Source: Bacillota bacterium
GTDB lineage: Bacteria > Bacillota > Limnochordia > Darwinibacteriales > Darwinibacteriaceae
Assembly (NCBI GenBank): GCA_012838305.1
Contig: DUPN01000003.1
Span: forward strand, 93,335-152,312
Reading direction: 5' to 3'
Length of the DNA stretch: 58,978 nt
Part shown: positions 14,741-29,524 of the stretch, in pieces
Position numbering within the stretch: position 1 is the stretch's first letter
How the letters are laid out: every line of letters starts with the position of its first letter
Made by a program: the position numbers and the translations under genes
Notes under the pieces: model-generated
The model's database searches: none
What the model was told of the DNA's origin: nothing
What the model saw: the letters and a program-made list of their open reading frames with translations, nothing else

Positions 14741-15731
14741 GACGAGTTGTGATGAAACAGCGGCGGCCGTCATCAAAGACGGCACCAAGATTTTGTCCAA
14801 TGTTGTGTTGTCCCAGATCGATATTCATCAGAAATATGGGGGAGTAGTTCCCGAGATCGCTTCGCGCCATCACATTGAGGCCATTTTTCCTGTGATCCAG
14901 GAAGCCTTAAGCGCTGCGGAGGTCGCCCTCGACGATCTTGAGGTGATCGCGGTGGCCTATGGACCCGGATTAGTGGGCAGCCTTTTGGTGGGAGTGGCCG
15001 CGGCCAAGGCGTTAGCTTTCGCCACGAAGACACCTTTGGTTGGTGTGAATCACATCGAAGGTCATCTTTATGCCAATTTTCTGGATGGACGGGAGGTCAC
15101 GCCGCCTCTCGTCTGTTTGACTGTGTCTGGGGGACACACCGATCTGCTCTTGATTCCACGCCTGGGTGAGTATGAGATTCTAGGGCGCACCCGGGATGAT
15201 GCGGCCGGCGAAGCCTTTGATAAGGTGGCTCGCGTGCTCGGTCTGTCCTATCCGGGAGGGCCCCAAATTGAACAGCTTGCCCAGGGAGGAAACCCAGAGG
15301 CCATTTCCTTTCCCAGGAGCCTTTTGGAAAAAGATAACTGGGACTTTTCCTTTAGTGGACTGAAGACCGCTGCCCTCAATTACCTGAACGAAGCGAAGCA
15401 GAAGGGAAAAGAGGTGCCCTTGGCTGATTTTGCAGCCAGCTTCCAGTGGGCCATCATCGATGTCTTGACCCAGAAGCTGCTGGCAGCGGCAGAACAACAT
15501 CAGGTGGACAAAGTGGTACTATCCGGCGGTGTGGCCGCCAACAAAACATTTCGAGGGCATGTTCAGGTCAAGGCCGAGCAAATGGGCCTGGAGCTCCTCT
15601 ATCCCCCTGTCCATCTGTGCACCGATAACGCCGCTATGGTGGGCAGCGCCGGGTATTTTCGTTACCTTGCCGGTTATCGCAGCGATTACTCCCTCAATGC
15701 TGTATCAAATCTGCGCCTAGGAGATGAATAG
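14712..15731 (+). CDS. tsaD: tRNA N6-adenosine threonylcarbamoyltransferase TsaD
   Basis: 339 residues. The N-terminus reads LGIETSCDETAAAV, with SRHHIEAIFPVI and the metal-site HIEGHLYAN, then VSGGHTDLLL and the late LSGGVAANKTFR. These are complete TsaD/Kae1 signatures. It transfers the threonylcarbamoyl group from TC-AMP to tRNA A37, working with TsaB and TsaE encoded just upstream. GTG start within the end of rimI. Length and motifs are normal, so the enzyme should be active. Confidence 0.96.
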   Translation: MKSGLTLGIETSCDETAAAVIKDGTKILSNVVLSQIDIHQKYGGVVPEIASRHHIEAIFPVIQEALSAAEVALDDLEVIAVAYGPGLVGSLLVGVAAAKALAFATKTPLVGVNHIEGHLYANFLDGREVTPPLVCLTVSGGHTDLLLIPRLGEYEILGRTRDDAAGEAFDKVARVLGLSYPGGPQIEQLAQGGNPEAISFPRSLLEKDNWDFSFSGLKTAALNYLNEAKQKGKEVPLADFAASFQWAIIDVLTQKLLAAAEQHQVDKVVLSGGVAANKTFRGHVQVKAEQMGLELLYPPVHLCTDNAAMVGSAGYFRYLAGYRSDYSLNAVSNLRLGDE

Positions 15732-15737
15732 GAGAGA

Positions 15738-16442
15738 ATGATGAAAGCTGAAGTTATCTTGAGCCCCGGGGAGTATGTCCATCATAGTCTTCGGGGGGCC
15801 ACCGCCGTTGTGATTGACGTCTTTCGTTTTACCACCACCGTGCTCACTGCGTTAGAAGCAGGTCTGGATCGTTTCTATCCTGTGGCAGAGGTGGAGGAAG
15901 CATGGGCCCTAAAGGAGGCAAATCCTAGGGTAAAGCTAGCCGGGGAGAGACAGTCTCTGAAGATCCCCGGTTTTGATTTTGGCAACTCGCCCCTGGAGCA
16001 CTATGGGAAAAGCTATTCCGGGGGTGATCTGGTGTGTTCCACCACCAATGGCACCCGGGCCATTCAGGCGGCCAAGGGGGCCGAGGAGGTGGTCTTAGCT
16101 TCACTGCGTTCTGCAGAGGCCGTCGCCGCCTACCTGCGGCGTTCCGCTGGCGAGATCGTGATTCTCCCCGCGGGAGTGGACGGGAAGTTCTCCTTAGAGG
16201 ACACTTGGTGTGCTGGCCTGATTTTGAGCAAATTGGATGTAGAAGAACTGGGCGACGGGGCTAAAACCGCTCTGCTTCTCTGGGAGCAGATCGACCGCAG
16301 CCAACTGGTGCAAAGTGCACATGGACGTCGTCTGCAAAATCTAGGACTCCACGCTGACCTGGAATTTTGTCTGGAGATCGATGCGAGCCCTGGTCTTGTC
16401 CTATGGGATCAATTTACAGGTTGGGGAGCGTTGAGTAGATAA
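15738..16442 (+). CDS. comB: 2-phosphosulfolactate phosphatase family protein (ComB)
   Basis: 234 residues. VVIDVFRFTTTVLTALEAG, LAGERQSLKIPGFDFGNSP and STTNGTRAI match the ComB family of Mg-dependent acid phosphatases. ComB removes phosphate from 2-phosphosulfolactate in coenzyme M synthesis, but the family is widespread in bacteria that lack coenzyme M, including spore formers where sulfolactate may accumulate. ATG start after GGAGAG, six bases after tsaD, so it is co-transcribed with the t6A genes. No other sulfolactate genes are in the window; the physiological substrate is open. Confidence 0.85.
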   Translation: MMKAEVILSPGEYVHHSLRGATAVVIDVFRFTTTVLTALEAGLDRFYPVAEVEEAWALKEANPRVKLAGERQSLKIPGFDFGNSPLEHYGKSYSGGDLVCSTTNGTRAIQAAKGAEEVVLASLRSAEAVAAYLRRSAGEIVILPAGVDGKFSLEDTWCAGLILSKLDVEELGDGAKTALLLWEQIDRSQLVQSAHGRRLQNLGLHADLEFCLEIDASPGLVLWDQFTGWGALSR

Positions 16443-16518
16443 CGCTAGGATACTGGTGCTAATTGGTGCTTTTCGACGAAATTGGTCAATTACACCTATT
16501 TTTGCCGGATGAACCGAC

Positions 16519-16547
16519 TTGCAATAACTGGTGTGGTTGATTAATAT
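16519..16547 (+). promoter_or_regulatory. Probable sigma-A promoter of groESL
   Basis: TTGCAA (16519-16524), 17 bases, TAATAT (16542-16547), ending 11 bases before the CIRCE operator. An alternative -10 (TATAGA at 16552-16557) overlaps this zone. Confidence 0.55.
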
Positions 16548-16558
16548 ATGGTATAGAT

Positions 16559-16585
16559 TTAGCACTCACTCAGAATGAGTGCTAA
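16559..16585 (+). promoter_or_regulatory. CIRCE operator (HrcA binding site)
   Basis: TTAGCACTC, nine bases, GAGTGCTAA: an exact match to the CIRCE consensus. It indicates heat-shock control of groESL by the HrcA repressor, which must be encoded elsewhere. Confidence 0.97.
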
Positions 16586-16613
16586 CAACAGAGATTAAAG
16601 GGGGTACACGTAG

Positions 16614-16901
16614 TTGAACATTAAACCTTTAGGAGATCGCGTAGTATTGAAAGTCCTAGAAGCGGAAGAAAAGACCGCCAGTGGCATCGTCTTACCCGAT
16701 ACCGCCAAAGAAAAACCGCAACAGGGCAAGATATTGGCTGTGGGACCTGGGAAGTACGGTGAAGACGGCAAGGTCATGCCCATGAGCGTAAAAGAGGGCG
16801 ACACGGTCTTGTTTGCCAAGTATGCTGGAACCGAAATCAAGTACGACGGCGAAGAACTACTTATTCTCAAAGAGTCTGATCTGCTAGCGATTGTAGGATA
16901 A
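16614..16901 (+). CDS. groES: Co-chaperonin GroES
   Basis: 95 residues starting [20 protein letters not shown], with [14 protein letters not shown] as the mobile loop that contacts GroEL and the [17 protein letters not shown] end. The length is standard. TTG start after AAAGGGGGT, eight bases upstream. It forms the heptameric lid of the GroEL cage and is the first gene of the CIRCE-controlled groESL operon. Confidence 0.98.
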   Translation: MNIKPLGDRVVLKVLEAEEKTASGIVLPDTAKEKPQQGKILAVGPGKYGEDGKVMPMSVKEGDTVLFAKYAGTEIKYDGEELLILKESDLLAIVG

Positions 16902-16918
16902 TCTAACGAGGAAGGTGA

Positions 16919-18550
<1,632 letters not shown>

Positions 18551-18573
18551 GCAAAGAAATAGCATGACTATAT

Positions 18574-18655
18574 GGAACCCGGGCTGCAGCTTGGGTTCCC
18601 GGGGACTACTGCAGAATGGGCGTTGAGTCGTTCATTTAGCAGCAGTCCCCTTTTA
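18574..18655 (+). terminator. Tandem hairpins ending the groESL transcript
   Basis: A GGAACCC/GGGTTCC stem (18574-18580 and 18593-18599) lacks a T-run. A second, longer stem (18601-18612 with 18639-18650, one mismatch) is followed by TTTT. The second is the more likely terminator. Confidence 0.6.
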
Positions 18656-18691
18656 AGTTAACACCCCATTTACAAGGGATCGCAGCGGACC

Positions 18692-19249
18692 GTGGCGAAA
18701 TCAGTCTTTACGAAAATCGAAGGTGGGATCGGTTTGCAGGTAGAGGTTATGATCAGTGCAGAGGACATCGCTAAGCGTGTTAGGGAACTGGGCGAGGAAA
18801 TTACCCGCGACTATGACAGCAAGGATCTAGTGGTGGTGGGTATTCTAAAAGGGGCCGTTGTCTTCATGAGCGATCTCATTCGCGTGATTACGGTGCCGCT
18901 GGAAGTAGACTTTATGGCCACCTCGAGTTATGGTTTGTCCACACAGACTTCTGGAGTTGTACAGCTGCTCAAGGACCTAGATACTTCCATCGAGGACCGG
19001 GACGTTCTCATAGTGGAAGACATCATCGACACGGGACTCACTCTATCCTATTTAAACCAGTTGCTCCATTCGCGCAAACCAGCCAGCATCAAGACAGCGG
19101 TCCTTTTGGATAAGCCCGATCGCCGCCAGACAGAATTTGTCCCCGATTACGTAGGCTTTGTGATCCCGGATCGATTCGTGATTGGTTATGGTCTCGACGT
19201 TGAACACAAGTTTCGAGGACTGCCATACATAGGTGTGGTCAATAACTAA
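18692..19249 (+). CDS. hpt: Hypoxanthine phosphoribosyltransferase
   Basis: The PRPP-binding loop [28 protein letters not shown] and [10 protein letters not shown] are diagnostic for HPRT, which salvages hypoxanthine and guanine to IMP and GMP. The GTG start at 18692 gives 185 residues with about 19 extra at the N-terminus. TTG at 18734, six bases after AGGTGGG (18721-18727), would give a more typical length and may be the true start. It lies 16 bases before the GMP synthase gene, a purine-nucleotide unit. Confidence 0.93.
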   Translation: MAKSVFTKIEGGIGLQVEVMISAEDIAKRVRELGEEITRDYDSKDLVVVGILKGAVVFMSDLIRVITVPLEVDFMATSSYGLSTQTSGVVQLLKDLDTSIEDRDVLIVEDIIDTGLTLSYLNQLLHSRKPASIKTAVLLDKPDRRQTEFVPDYVGFVIPDRFVIGYGLDVEHKFRGLPYIGVVNN

Positions 19250-19265
19250 GACGGAGGGGTGTTCC

Positions 19266-20480
19266 TTGAAGCGGATCGCGGTTTTGGATTTTGGCTCAAG
19301 CAAGGCTCAGGATGTGGCGGAGAAGGTTCGATCCTCCGGCATCTACAGCGAGGTGGTCTCTGCCTTGGACATGGAGAAGCTCCTCAGGGGAGAGAAGCTC
19401 CCGGCCGGCATTATTGCTGTAGGTGAGATTCCGTCGGCTGTGGTCAAAACGCTCCAGGAAGGCCCTGTTCCAGTCCTGTTCTCCGGAGACTTGGAGACAT
19501 TTCTCACAACGACCTGCGGGCATACTAGAGAGTGGAATGTGGACGTTTTTCTGGCCCAGGCGGTGGACAAGATCCGGGCACAGGTGGGGCAGGGTAAGGT
19601 GATTTGCGGCCTGAGCGGCGGTGTCGATTCCTCCGTACTCGCAGTCTTAGTCCACAAAGCCATCGGAGACCAACTAACCTGTGTCTATGTGGATCACGGC
19701 TTGATGCGCGCCGGCGAGAGCGATCAAGTGGTGCAGACCTTTCGGGACCAGTTTGGCATCCCCCTGGTTCATGTTGACGCCCAAGACCGATTTCTGCAAC
19801 GACTGGCGGGAATAGAGGATCCTGAGGAAAAGAGGAAAATCATCGGAGCAGAGTTTATCCGTGTCTTCCAAGAGGAAGCTGAACGCGTAGGAGATGCCGC
19901 TTTTCTGGCCCAGGGAACCATCTATCCCGATGTAATCGAAAGCAGCAAAGATGGAGGAACCTTCGTTAAGTCCCATCATAATGTTGGGGGGTTGCCCGAG
20001 GACTTAGGTCTTGAACTGGTGGAGCCCTTGGCCCCTTTGTTCAAACATGAAGTGCGAATGCTCGGAGAGAAGCTCAAGATTCCCCACGCTATGGTCTGGA
20101 GGCATCCATTTCCAGGTCCCGGGCTGGCTATTCGGGTGATGGGAGCCGTTACCCGGGAAAAGTTGGAGATTCTTCGCAAAGCTGATGCCATCACTATGGA
20201 GGAGATTCGCAGCGCGGGATGGTATGATAGAATTTGGCAAGCCCTAGTTGTTTTGACGAACACACGCGCTGTTGGAACCTTTGACGGGGTGCGCACCTTT
20301 GATTATGTTGCGGCTTTGCGTTTTGTGACCAGTACCGATGCCATGCGTGCAGATTGGGTCCGAGTTCCCTATGAACTTCTCGATACGATCAGCCGGCGCC
20401 TCTTGGCAGAAGTTAGGGGCATTGGCCGGGTTGTGTATGATATCAGTTCTAAACCGCCAGCTACGATTGAATGGGAATAG
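19266..20480 (+). CDS. guaA: GMP synthase lacking most of its glutaminase domain
   Basis: 404 residues, about 120 fewer than the usual ~510-525. Residues 1-75 still resemble the start of the class I glutamine amidotransferase domain ([20 protein letters not shown]), but where the nucleophile elbow GICYG should be, the sequence reads VLFSGD. The His/Glu half of the triad is absent; the text goes straight to CGHTREW and the ATP pyrophosphatase domain. That domain is intact: PP-loop LSGGVDSSV (residues 116-124), then the dimerisation domain with [13 protein letters not shown] and the terminal KPPATIEWE. It should convert XMP to GMP with free ammonia or with a separate glutaminase. TTG start after GGAGGGG. 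Confidence 0.92.
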   Translation: MKRIAVLDFGSSKAQDVAEKVRSSGIYSEVVSALDMEKLLRGEKLPAGIIAVGEIPSAVVKTLQEGPVPVLFSGDLETFLTTTCGHTREWNVDVFLAQAVDKIRAQVGQGKVICGLSGGVDSSVLAVLVHKAIGDQLTCVYVDHGLMRAGESDQVVQTFRDQFGIPLVHVDAQDRFLQRLAGIEDPEEKRKIIGAEFIRVFQEEAERVGDAAFLAQGTIYPDVIESSKDGGTFVKSHHNVGGLPEDLGLELVEPLAPLFKHEVRMLGEKLKIPHAMVWRHPFPGPGLAIRVMGAVTREKLEILRKADAITMEEIRSAGWYDRIWQALVVLTNTRAVGTFDGVRTFDYVAALRFVTSTDAMRADWVRVPYELLDTISRRLLAEVRGIGRVVYDISSKPPATIEWE

Positions 20481-20497
20481 ATTGGAGGGATGTTGCC

Positions 20498-21133
20498 ATG
20501 ATCAAGTATGATGAGAATGGTCTGGTGCCAGCGGTGATCCAAGATACCCAGTGTAGGGTGCTTATGTTGGCGTACATGAACGAGGAAGCGCTGACTAAGA
20601 CGCTGCAGACCGGTGAGACTTGGTTTTACAGTCGTAAACGGAAGGAAGTGTGGAAGAAGGGTGAGAAATCCGGCAATGTACAGAAGGTGCGCCGGATCAC
20701 CGCCGATTGCGATCGGGATTCGCTTCTGATCACCGTGGATCAACATGGCCATGGGGCCTGTGACGATGAACAGGACAATTACGCCTGCTTCCACAACCTG
20801 ATTATGTCCGACGGTCCTGGACAGAGTGATCTCAGGCCGCAGCGAGAAGCCCTCTCGTGGTTGTATGCCAATATCGAGGACCGCAAGCGCTCACCCAAGG
20901 CAGGCTCGTACACCAACTATCTCATAGAGAACGGTTTAGATAAGATCCTCAAGGCATTTGGTGAAGAAGCCGCAGAAGTGATTATTGCAGGTAAGAATGA
21001 GGGTGACGAAGAGCTGATCTATGAAGCCAGTGATTTGCTCTATCACCTCTTGGTACTCCTGGTGCATCGCAAAATCAACCTGGAGGCAATCTGGGAAGAA
21101 CTCCTAGGCCGTTCAACCTTGTCCGGCAACTAA
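20498..21133 (+). CDS. hisIE: Bifunctional phosphoribosyl-AMP cyclohydrolase / phosphoribosyl-ATP pyrophosphatase
   Basis: 211 residues. The HisI half (about 1-105) has MLAYMNEEAL, FYSRKRKEVWKKGEKSGN and the Asp-Cys-Asp metal segment. The HisE half (about 110-200) has SYTNYLIENGLDKILKAFGEEAAEVIIA. Together they carry out steps 2 and 3 of histidine synthesis. The usual CHTGxxSCF zinc loop is altered: the Cys residues are kept (71, 88, 97), but HTG is replaced by an acidic DDE and the loop is two residues longer. No other his genes are nearby, so the pathway is scattered or this copy is isolated. ATG at 20498 follows GGAGGGA. Confidence 0.92.
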   Translation: MIKYDENGLVPAVIQDTQCRVLMLAYMNEEALTKTLQTGETWFYSRKRKEVWKKGEKSGNVQKVRRITADCDRDSLLITVDQHGHGACDDEQDNYACFHNLIMSDGPGQSDLRPQREALSWLYANIEDRKRSPKAGSYTNYLIENGLDKILKAFGEEAAEVIIAGKNEGDEELIYEASDLLYHLLVLLVHRKINLEAIWEELLGRSTLSGN

Positions 21134-21145
21134 CGGAGAAAGCAC

Positions 21146-21207
21146 AAGACACCTTTCTGCTGGAGAGGTTCTCTAAGGCAGAGATCTCTTTAGAAGAAAG
21201 GTGTCTT
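21146..21207. terminator. Large bidirectional terminator
   Basis: A 13-bp perfect inverted repeat (21146-21158 and 21195-21207) encloses a smaller hairpin. It lies between convergent hisIE and the SleB-like gene. The T-tract is short. Confidence 0.65.
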
Positions 21208-21237
21208 TGATCGTGATGGGCTTAAGATACGTAGAAG

Positions 21238-21984
21238 TCAGCGAAAGAAGCGATGATTGCCAATGGTGGTAGTGGGGGTACGGTTCCAAACCCAGGAGCC
21301 AGACCTCACTTTGGCAGGTGCAAAGAAGCCCGTCGCCCCGAAAGAGGGATCCCAGCCCGCCAGGGCATCACCTACTGCATTTTTGGCCATGGGTTGGGCC
21401 GGGGTCTTGATGGAACCATTTTGCACGGGTTCGTACTGATAGTAGCGGCGTCCGCCCGCCACGACGACCTGGTTGACGACTCCACTTAAGGAGTTAGGGT
21501 AATCCGGATGGAGGATCCGGTTCAGGACCGAAGATGCTACAGCCACCTGACCCCGATAGGTCTCGCCCTTGGCCTCCGCATGGACTAGCCGGGCCAAAAG
21601 GTCCAGCTCGCTCTGGCTAAAGACAGGTGTCAAGGCCTCAGAGAGGCTGGTGTTCGCGTTGGAGATCACCACCTGTTTTTGCAGAGGTCGATAGAAGACG
21701 CTTTCCAGCGTCAGAGTGTAGCGGCCAGGGGTCACATTCTTGAACGCAAAGACACCATCGGCAATGGCGGTGCTGTATCCGTTTTGGGTATTGCTTAGGG
21801 TGACTTGTCCCTGCCAAAGGGGAAGTCCGGAGCGGGCGTCCTGCACTGTTCCGGTCAAGGGATTTTTTTGGTTGGCAGCAGGAGGCGTTAGGCCCGGCTT
21901 TGACGAAGGTGGCAATGTGTCAAGGCACCCGCTTAGTACCACAGCTAGCAGCAATGCAGTTGGCACCAAGATAGTATTCCGCAA
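21238..21984 (-). CDS. SleB-like cell wall hydrolase lipoprotein with carboxypeptidase-regulatory-like domain
   Basis: 248 residues. A lipobox LSGC at 17-20 predicts a lipoprotein. A Pro/Ser linker leads to a domain (about 43-107) of the CarboxypepD_reg beta-sandwich type (TGTVQDARSGLPL, with GRYTLTLES). The C-terminal domain (about 125-247) is Hydrolase_2 as in SleB/CwlJ: LLARLVHAEAKGE holds the catalytic Glu, followed by AVASSVLNRI. SleB-type lytic enzymes open the cortex at germination, and relatives act on vegetative peptidoglycan. The lipid anchor plus adhesin-like domain suggests an envelope-bound enzyme. Transcribed opposite to its neighbours. Confidence 0.82.
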   Translation of the reverse strand: MRNTILVPTALLLAVVLSGCLDTLPPSSKPGLTPPAANQKNPLTGTVQDARSGLPLWQGQVTLSNTQNGYSTAIADGVFAFKNVTPGRYTLTLESVFYRPLQKQVVISNANTSLSEALTPVFSQSELDLLARLVHAEAKGETYRGQVAVASSVLNRILHPDYPNSLSGVVNQVVVAGGRRYYQYEPVQNGSIKTPAQPMAKNAVGDALAGWDPSFGATGFFAPAKVRSGSWVWNRTPTTTIGNHRFFR

Positions 21985-22125
21985 AATGAATCGCCCTTCT
22001 TTCCAGTATTGTCAGCAATTATCTGTACCTCATATTTCTTCCTAGTGTTGCTCTACCCTGCAGGGAAAGGCTGGGAACCATTGGACACAATCAACAAGGG
22101 CCTTTTTGCGTAAAAGGAGAGAAGC

Positions 22126-26593
<4,468 letters not shown>

Positions 26594-26597
<4 letters not shown>

Positions 26598-28027
26598 AGG
26601 AGCTAATTCAGTCATTAGATGTCCGAGAGGTTTCAGCCCAAGAGATTGTTCAGCATCATTTGGAAGAAATTGCCCAGCATGATCCTGGCATTCATGCCTT
26701 CATTACGGTTGATCAAGAAGGCGCACTGCGTCAGGCCGACGATGCGGATCGGCGCAGGGCGCAGGGCCAAGCTCTTTCTCCCTTTGACGGTATTCCCATT
26801 GCGGTGAAAGACAATATCTCCACAAAGGGTTTGCGTACCACCTGCGGCTCCCGCATGCTCGAAGACTATGTTCCCCTCTTTGACGCTACGGTGATCAGCC
26901 GTTTACGCCGCGCTGGCCTGGTTCTTGTGGGGAAAACTAACCTGGATGAGTTCGCTATGGGGTCGTCCACGGAATACTCGGCCTTCGGTGTCACCCATAA
27001 TCCCCATGATCACTCTCGGGTGCCAGGGGGATCCAGCGGCGGTTCCGCTGCTGCCGTGGCGGCCGGGGAGGTTCCTTGGTCCTTGGGAACGGACACGGGG
27101 GGATCCATTCGGCAGCCGGCCTCTTTTTGCGGTGTAGTAGGCTTAAAACCCACCTATGGGTGGGTATCCCGCTATGGCGTGGTGGCCTTGGCTCCTTCTT
27201 TGGATCAAGTGGGACCCATGGCCAAAAGGGTGGAAGATGCCGCCGCTTTGTTTGCCCTGATCGCAGGGAACGATCCCCGGGATGCAACGTCAGCCAAGGC
27301 GCCTAGTTTTCAGGTGCCGGCCTGGGACCCTGAGGTGCTGCGGGACTTGAGGGTGGGGGTTCCGGAAGAGTTCTTTAGCGCGGGACTCGATTCCCAGGTG
27401 GAGCATGCTGTGCGCGGATGCCTCAGACAACTGGAAGACCAGGGGGCGGTTCTGCAGCCCCTATCTCTGGCCACAAATGCGTATGCCATTGATACCTACT
27501 TAACCCTGGTGACTGCGGAGGCCAGCTCCTGCCTCGCCCGTTATGACGGGGTTCGCTATGGGAAGCGTGTGGAAGCAGAGGATTCAAACACGATGTTTGC
27601 CAAGAGTCGATCCGCTGGTTTTGGATCGGAGGTGAAGCGCCGGATCATGCTGGGGACCTATGTCCTCAGTGCCAATCACTATGAGGCCTACTACGAACAG
27701 GCCCAGAAAGTGCGCACCCTAATCAAGGAGGATGTTTTGGACGCATTAAGCCAAGTGGACGTTATTATTACCCCCACCACTCCAACTGCGGCCTTTCAGA
27801 TTGGCGCCAAGCGTGATCCTTTGGAAATGTATCTTTCTGATTTGTTTACAGCCATGGCCAATCTCAGCGGGATTCCGGCTTTGAGCGTTCCTTGCGGTCT
27901 TAACTCCCATGGTTTGCCCATGGGGATACAAATCATGGGTGGAAACTTCAGTGAAGCGCTTCTGTTTCAGGTGGGGTACATGATTGAGCAAGGTGTCGAA
28001 GGGAGTGCTAGGCATGGCCAACTATGA
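26594..28027 (+). CDS. gatA: Asp-tRNA(Asn)/Glu-tRNA(Gln) amidotransferase subunit A
   Basis: 477 residues of the amidase signature family. The catalytic Ser-cisSer-Lys triad is visible: Lys in AVKDNIS, and the serines in [15 protein letters not shown] with [12 protein letters not shown]. It generates ammonia from glutamine and channels it to GatB to amidate mischarged Glu-tRNA(Gln) or Asp-tRNA(Asn). ATG overlaps the gatC stop, and the end overlaps gatB by 14 bases, as in most Firmicute gatCAB operons. Confidence 0.97.
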
Positions 28028-29438
28028 TACTGTGATCGGTTTGGAGATACATGTCGCCTTGCTGACGGACAGCAAATTCCTATGCAGCTGTTCCACGGCG
28101 TTCGGGGCTCCGCCTAACAGCCAATGCTGTCCGGTTTGCCTGGGGCTGCCAGGCAGCCTGCCCACTATCAATGAGAAAGCCGTGGAATGTGCCACCAAAG
28201 CAGGTTTAGCTCTCAACTGCCAAATCAACCTGTTCAGTAAATTCGATCGAAAGAACTACTTTTATCCCGATTTGCCCAAGGCGTATCAGATCACCCAAGA
28301 CGCTTATCCCCTCTGCAGCCGGGGGTTCTTGGATTATTATGTTGACGATCAACTGGTTCGAACAGAAATCACCCGTATTCACATGGAAGAGGAAGCAGGT
28401 AAGCTCATCCATAGTGGTTCGAGCATTGTCAGCTCCGATTACTCCCTGGTAGACTACAATCGAGCGGGCATCGCCCTCATTGAAATCGTGACCGCACCAG
28501 ACATTCACCATCCCGGACAGGCCCGTCTGTTTGTTGAACAACTGAGACTGCTTTTGAGCTATATCGGGGTATCGGATACGAAGATGGAAGAAGGCTCTCT
28601 CAGGGTGGATGCCAATATTTCGCTTAAGCCCAAAGACAGTGACCTCTTGGGTACGAAGGTGGAAATCAAGAATCTCAACTCCTTTAGAGCCCTAGAGAAG
28701 GCTTTGGAGTATGAAGTGAGCAGGCAGGGTGAGATTTTGGATCAGGGCGGCACCATTCGTCAAGAAAGCCGCACCTGGGACGATCGCGCCGGGCGGACCA
28801 TGTCCATGCGCTCCAAGGGCGATGCTCCCGATTACCGCCTCTTTCCCGAGCCCGATCTGCCTCCCCTGTGTCTGGAGCCCGCTTGGGTTGAATCGATTCG
28901 GGCTTCCATTCCCGAACTTCCCCTGGAACGTTTGGGTCGTTTAGAAGAGCAGTTTGGGCTCTCCCGTTACGAAGCAACGTTTTTCGTCCATTATCCGGAT
29001 TTTTGTCAGATCTTCTTTGATCTGGCTGAATATGACCTGTCGCCCAAGGCGATTGTCAACTTCCTGATGGGTGATTATGCTCGCTTGGCGAGGGAGCGAG
29101 GGCATTTAGACGCCCGGCGCATTGCAGGCCTTTTGACCATCGTCAAGGAGGGACTGATTGGCGCCAACCAGGAGGGCGTTGTCCTGGATGCACTGTTTTC
29201 GTCGGAGAAATCGGCCCGAGAAATTGTCAAGGAACAGGGCCTGGAGGCCCTGCGGGACAGCACCGAGCTGCAAGGGGTCGTGGATGGGGTCTTGACGGCA
29301 AACCCAGATCTGGTGGCTCGTTTCCGAAGCGGCGAAAGCAAACTCTTAGGGTATTTTGTGGGACAGGTGATGCGCGCTACCCGCGGAAAAGCCGACCCAG
29401 AAGTCGTTAACAAGCTCCTTGAGGAGGCTTTATCGTGA
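28014..29438 (+). CDS. gatB: Asp-tRNA(Asn)/Glu-tRNA(Gln) amidotransferase subunit B
   Basis: 474 residues. The N-terminal VIGLEIHVALLTDSKFLC, the metal-site Cys pair CCPVCLGLPGSLP, and KNYFYPDLPKAYQI are GatB signatures. The C-terminal tRNA-binding helical and YqeY-like domain includes GYFVGQVMRATRGKADP. It activates the mischarged tRNA's side-chain carboxylate and receives ammonia from GatA. ATG at 28014 is chosen for its fit to the family N-terminus. Confidence 0.97.
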   Translation: MANYDTVIGLEIHVALLTDSKFLCSCSTAFGAPPNSQCCPVCLGLPGSLPTINEKAVECATKAGLALNCQINLFSKFDRKNYFYPDLPKAYQITQDAYPLCSRGFLDYYVDDQLVRTEITRIHMEEEAGKLIHSGSSIVSSDYSLVDYNRAGIALIEIVTAPDIHHPGQARLFVEQLRLLLSYIGVSDTKMEEGSLRVDANISLKPKDSDLLGTKVEIKNLNSFRALEKALEYEVSRQGEILDQGGTIRQESRTWDDRAGRTMSMRSKGDAPDYRLFPEPDLPPLCLEPAWVESIRASIPELPLERLGRLEEQFGLSRYEATFFVHYPDFCQIFFDLAEYDLSPKAIVNFLMGDYARLARERGHLDARRIAGLLTIVKEGLIGANQEGVVLDALFSSEKSAREIVKEQGLEALRDSTELQGVVDGVLTANPDLVARFRSGESKLLGYFVGQVMRATRGKADPEVVNKLLEEALS

Positions 29439-29524
29439 TCAAAACCCATGGCCGTATGCCCATATTAGCAGGATTTTCCGGTCCACGGGGGGAATAGACT
29501 CATAGAAGGGCAGGAATCACGAAA

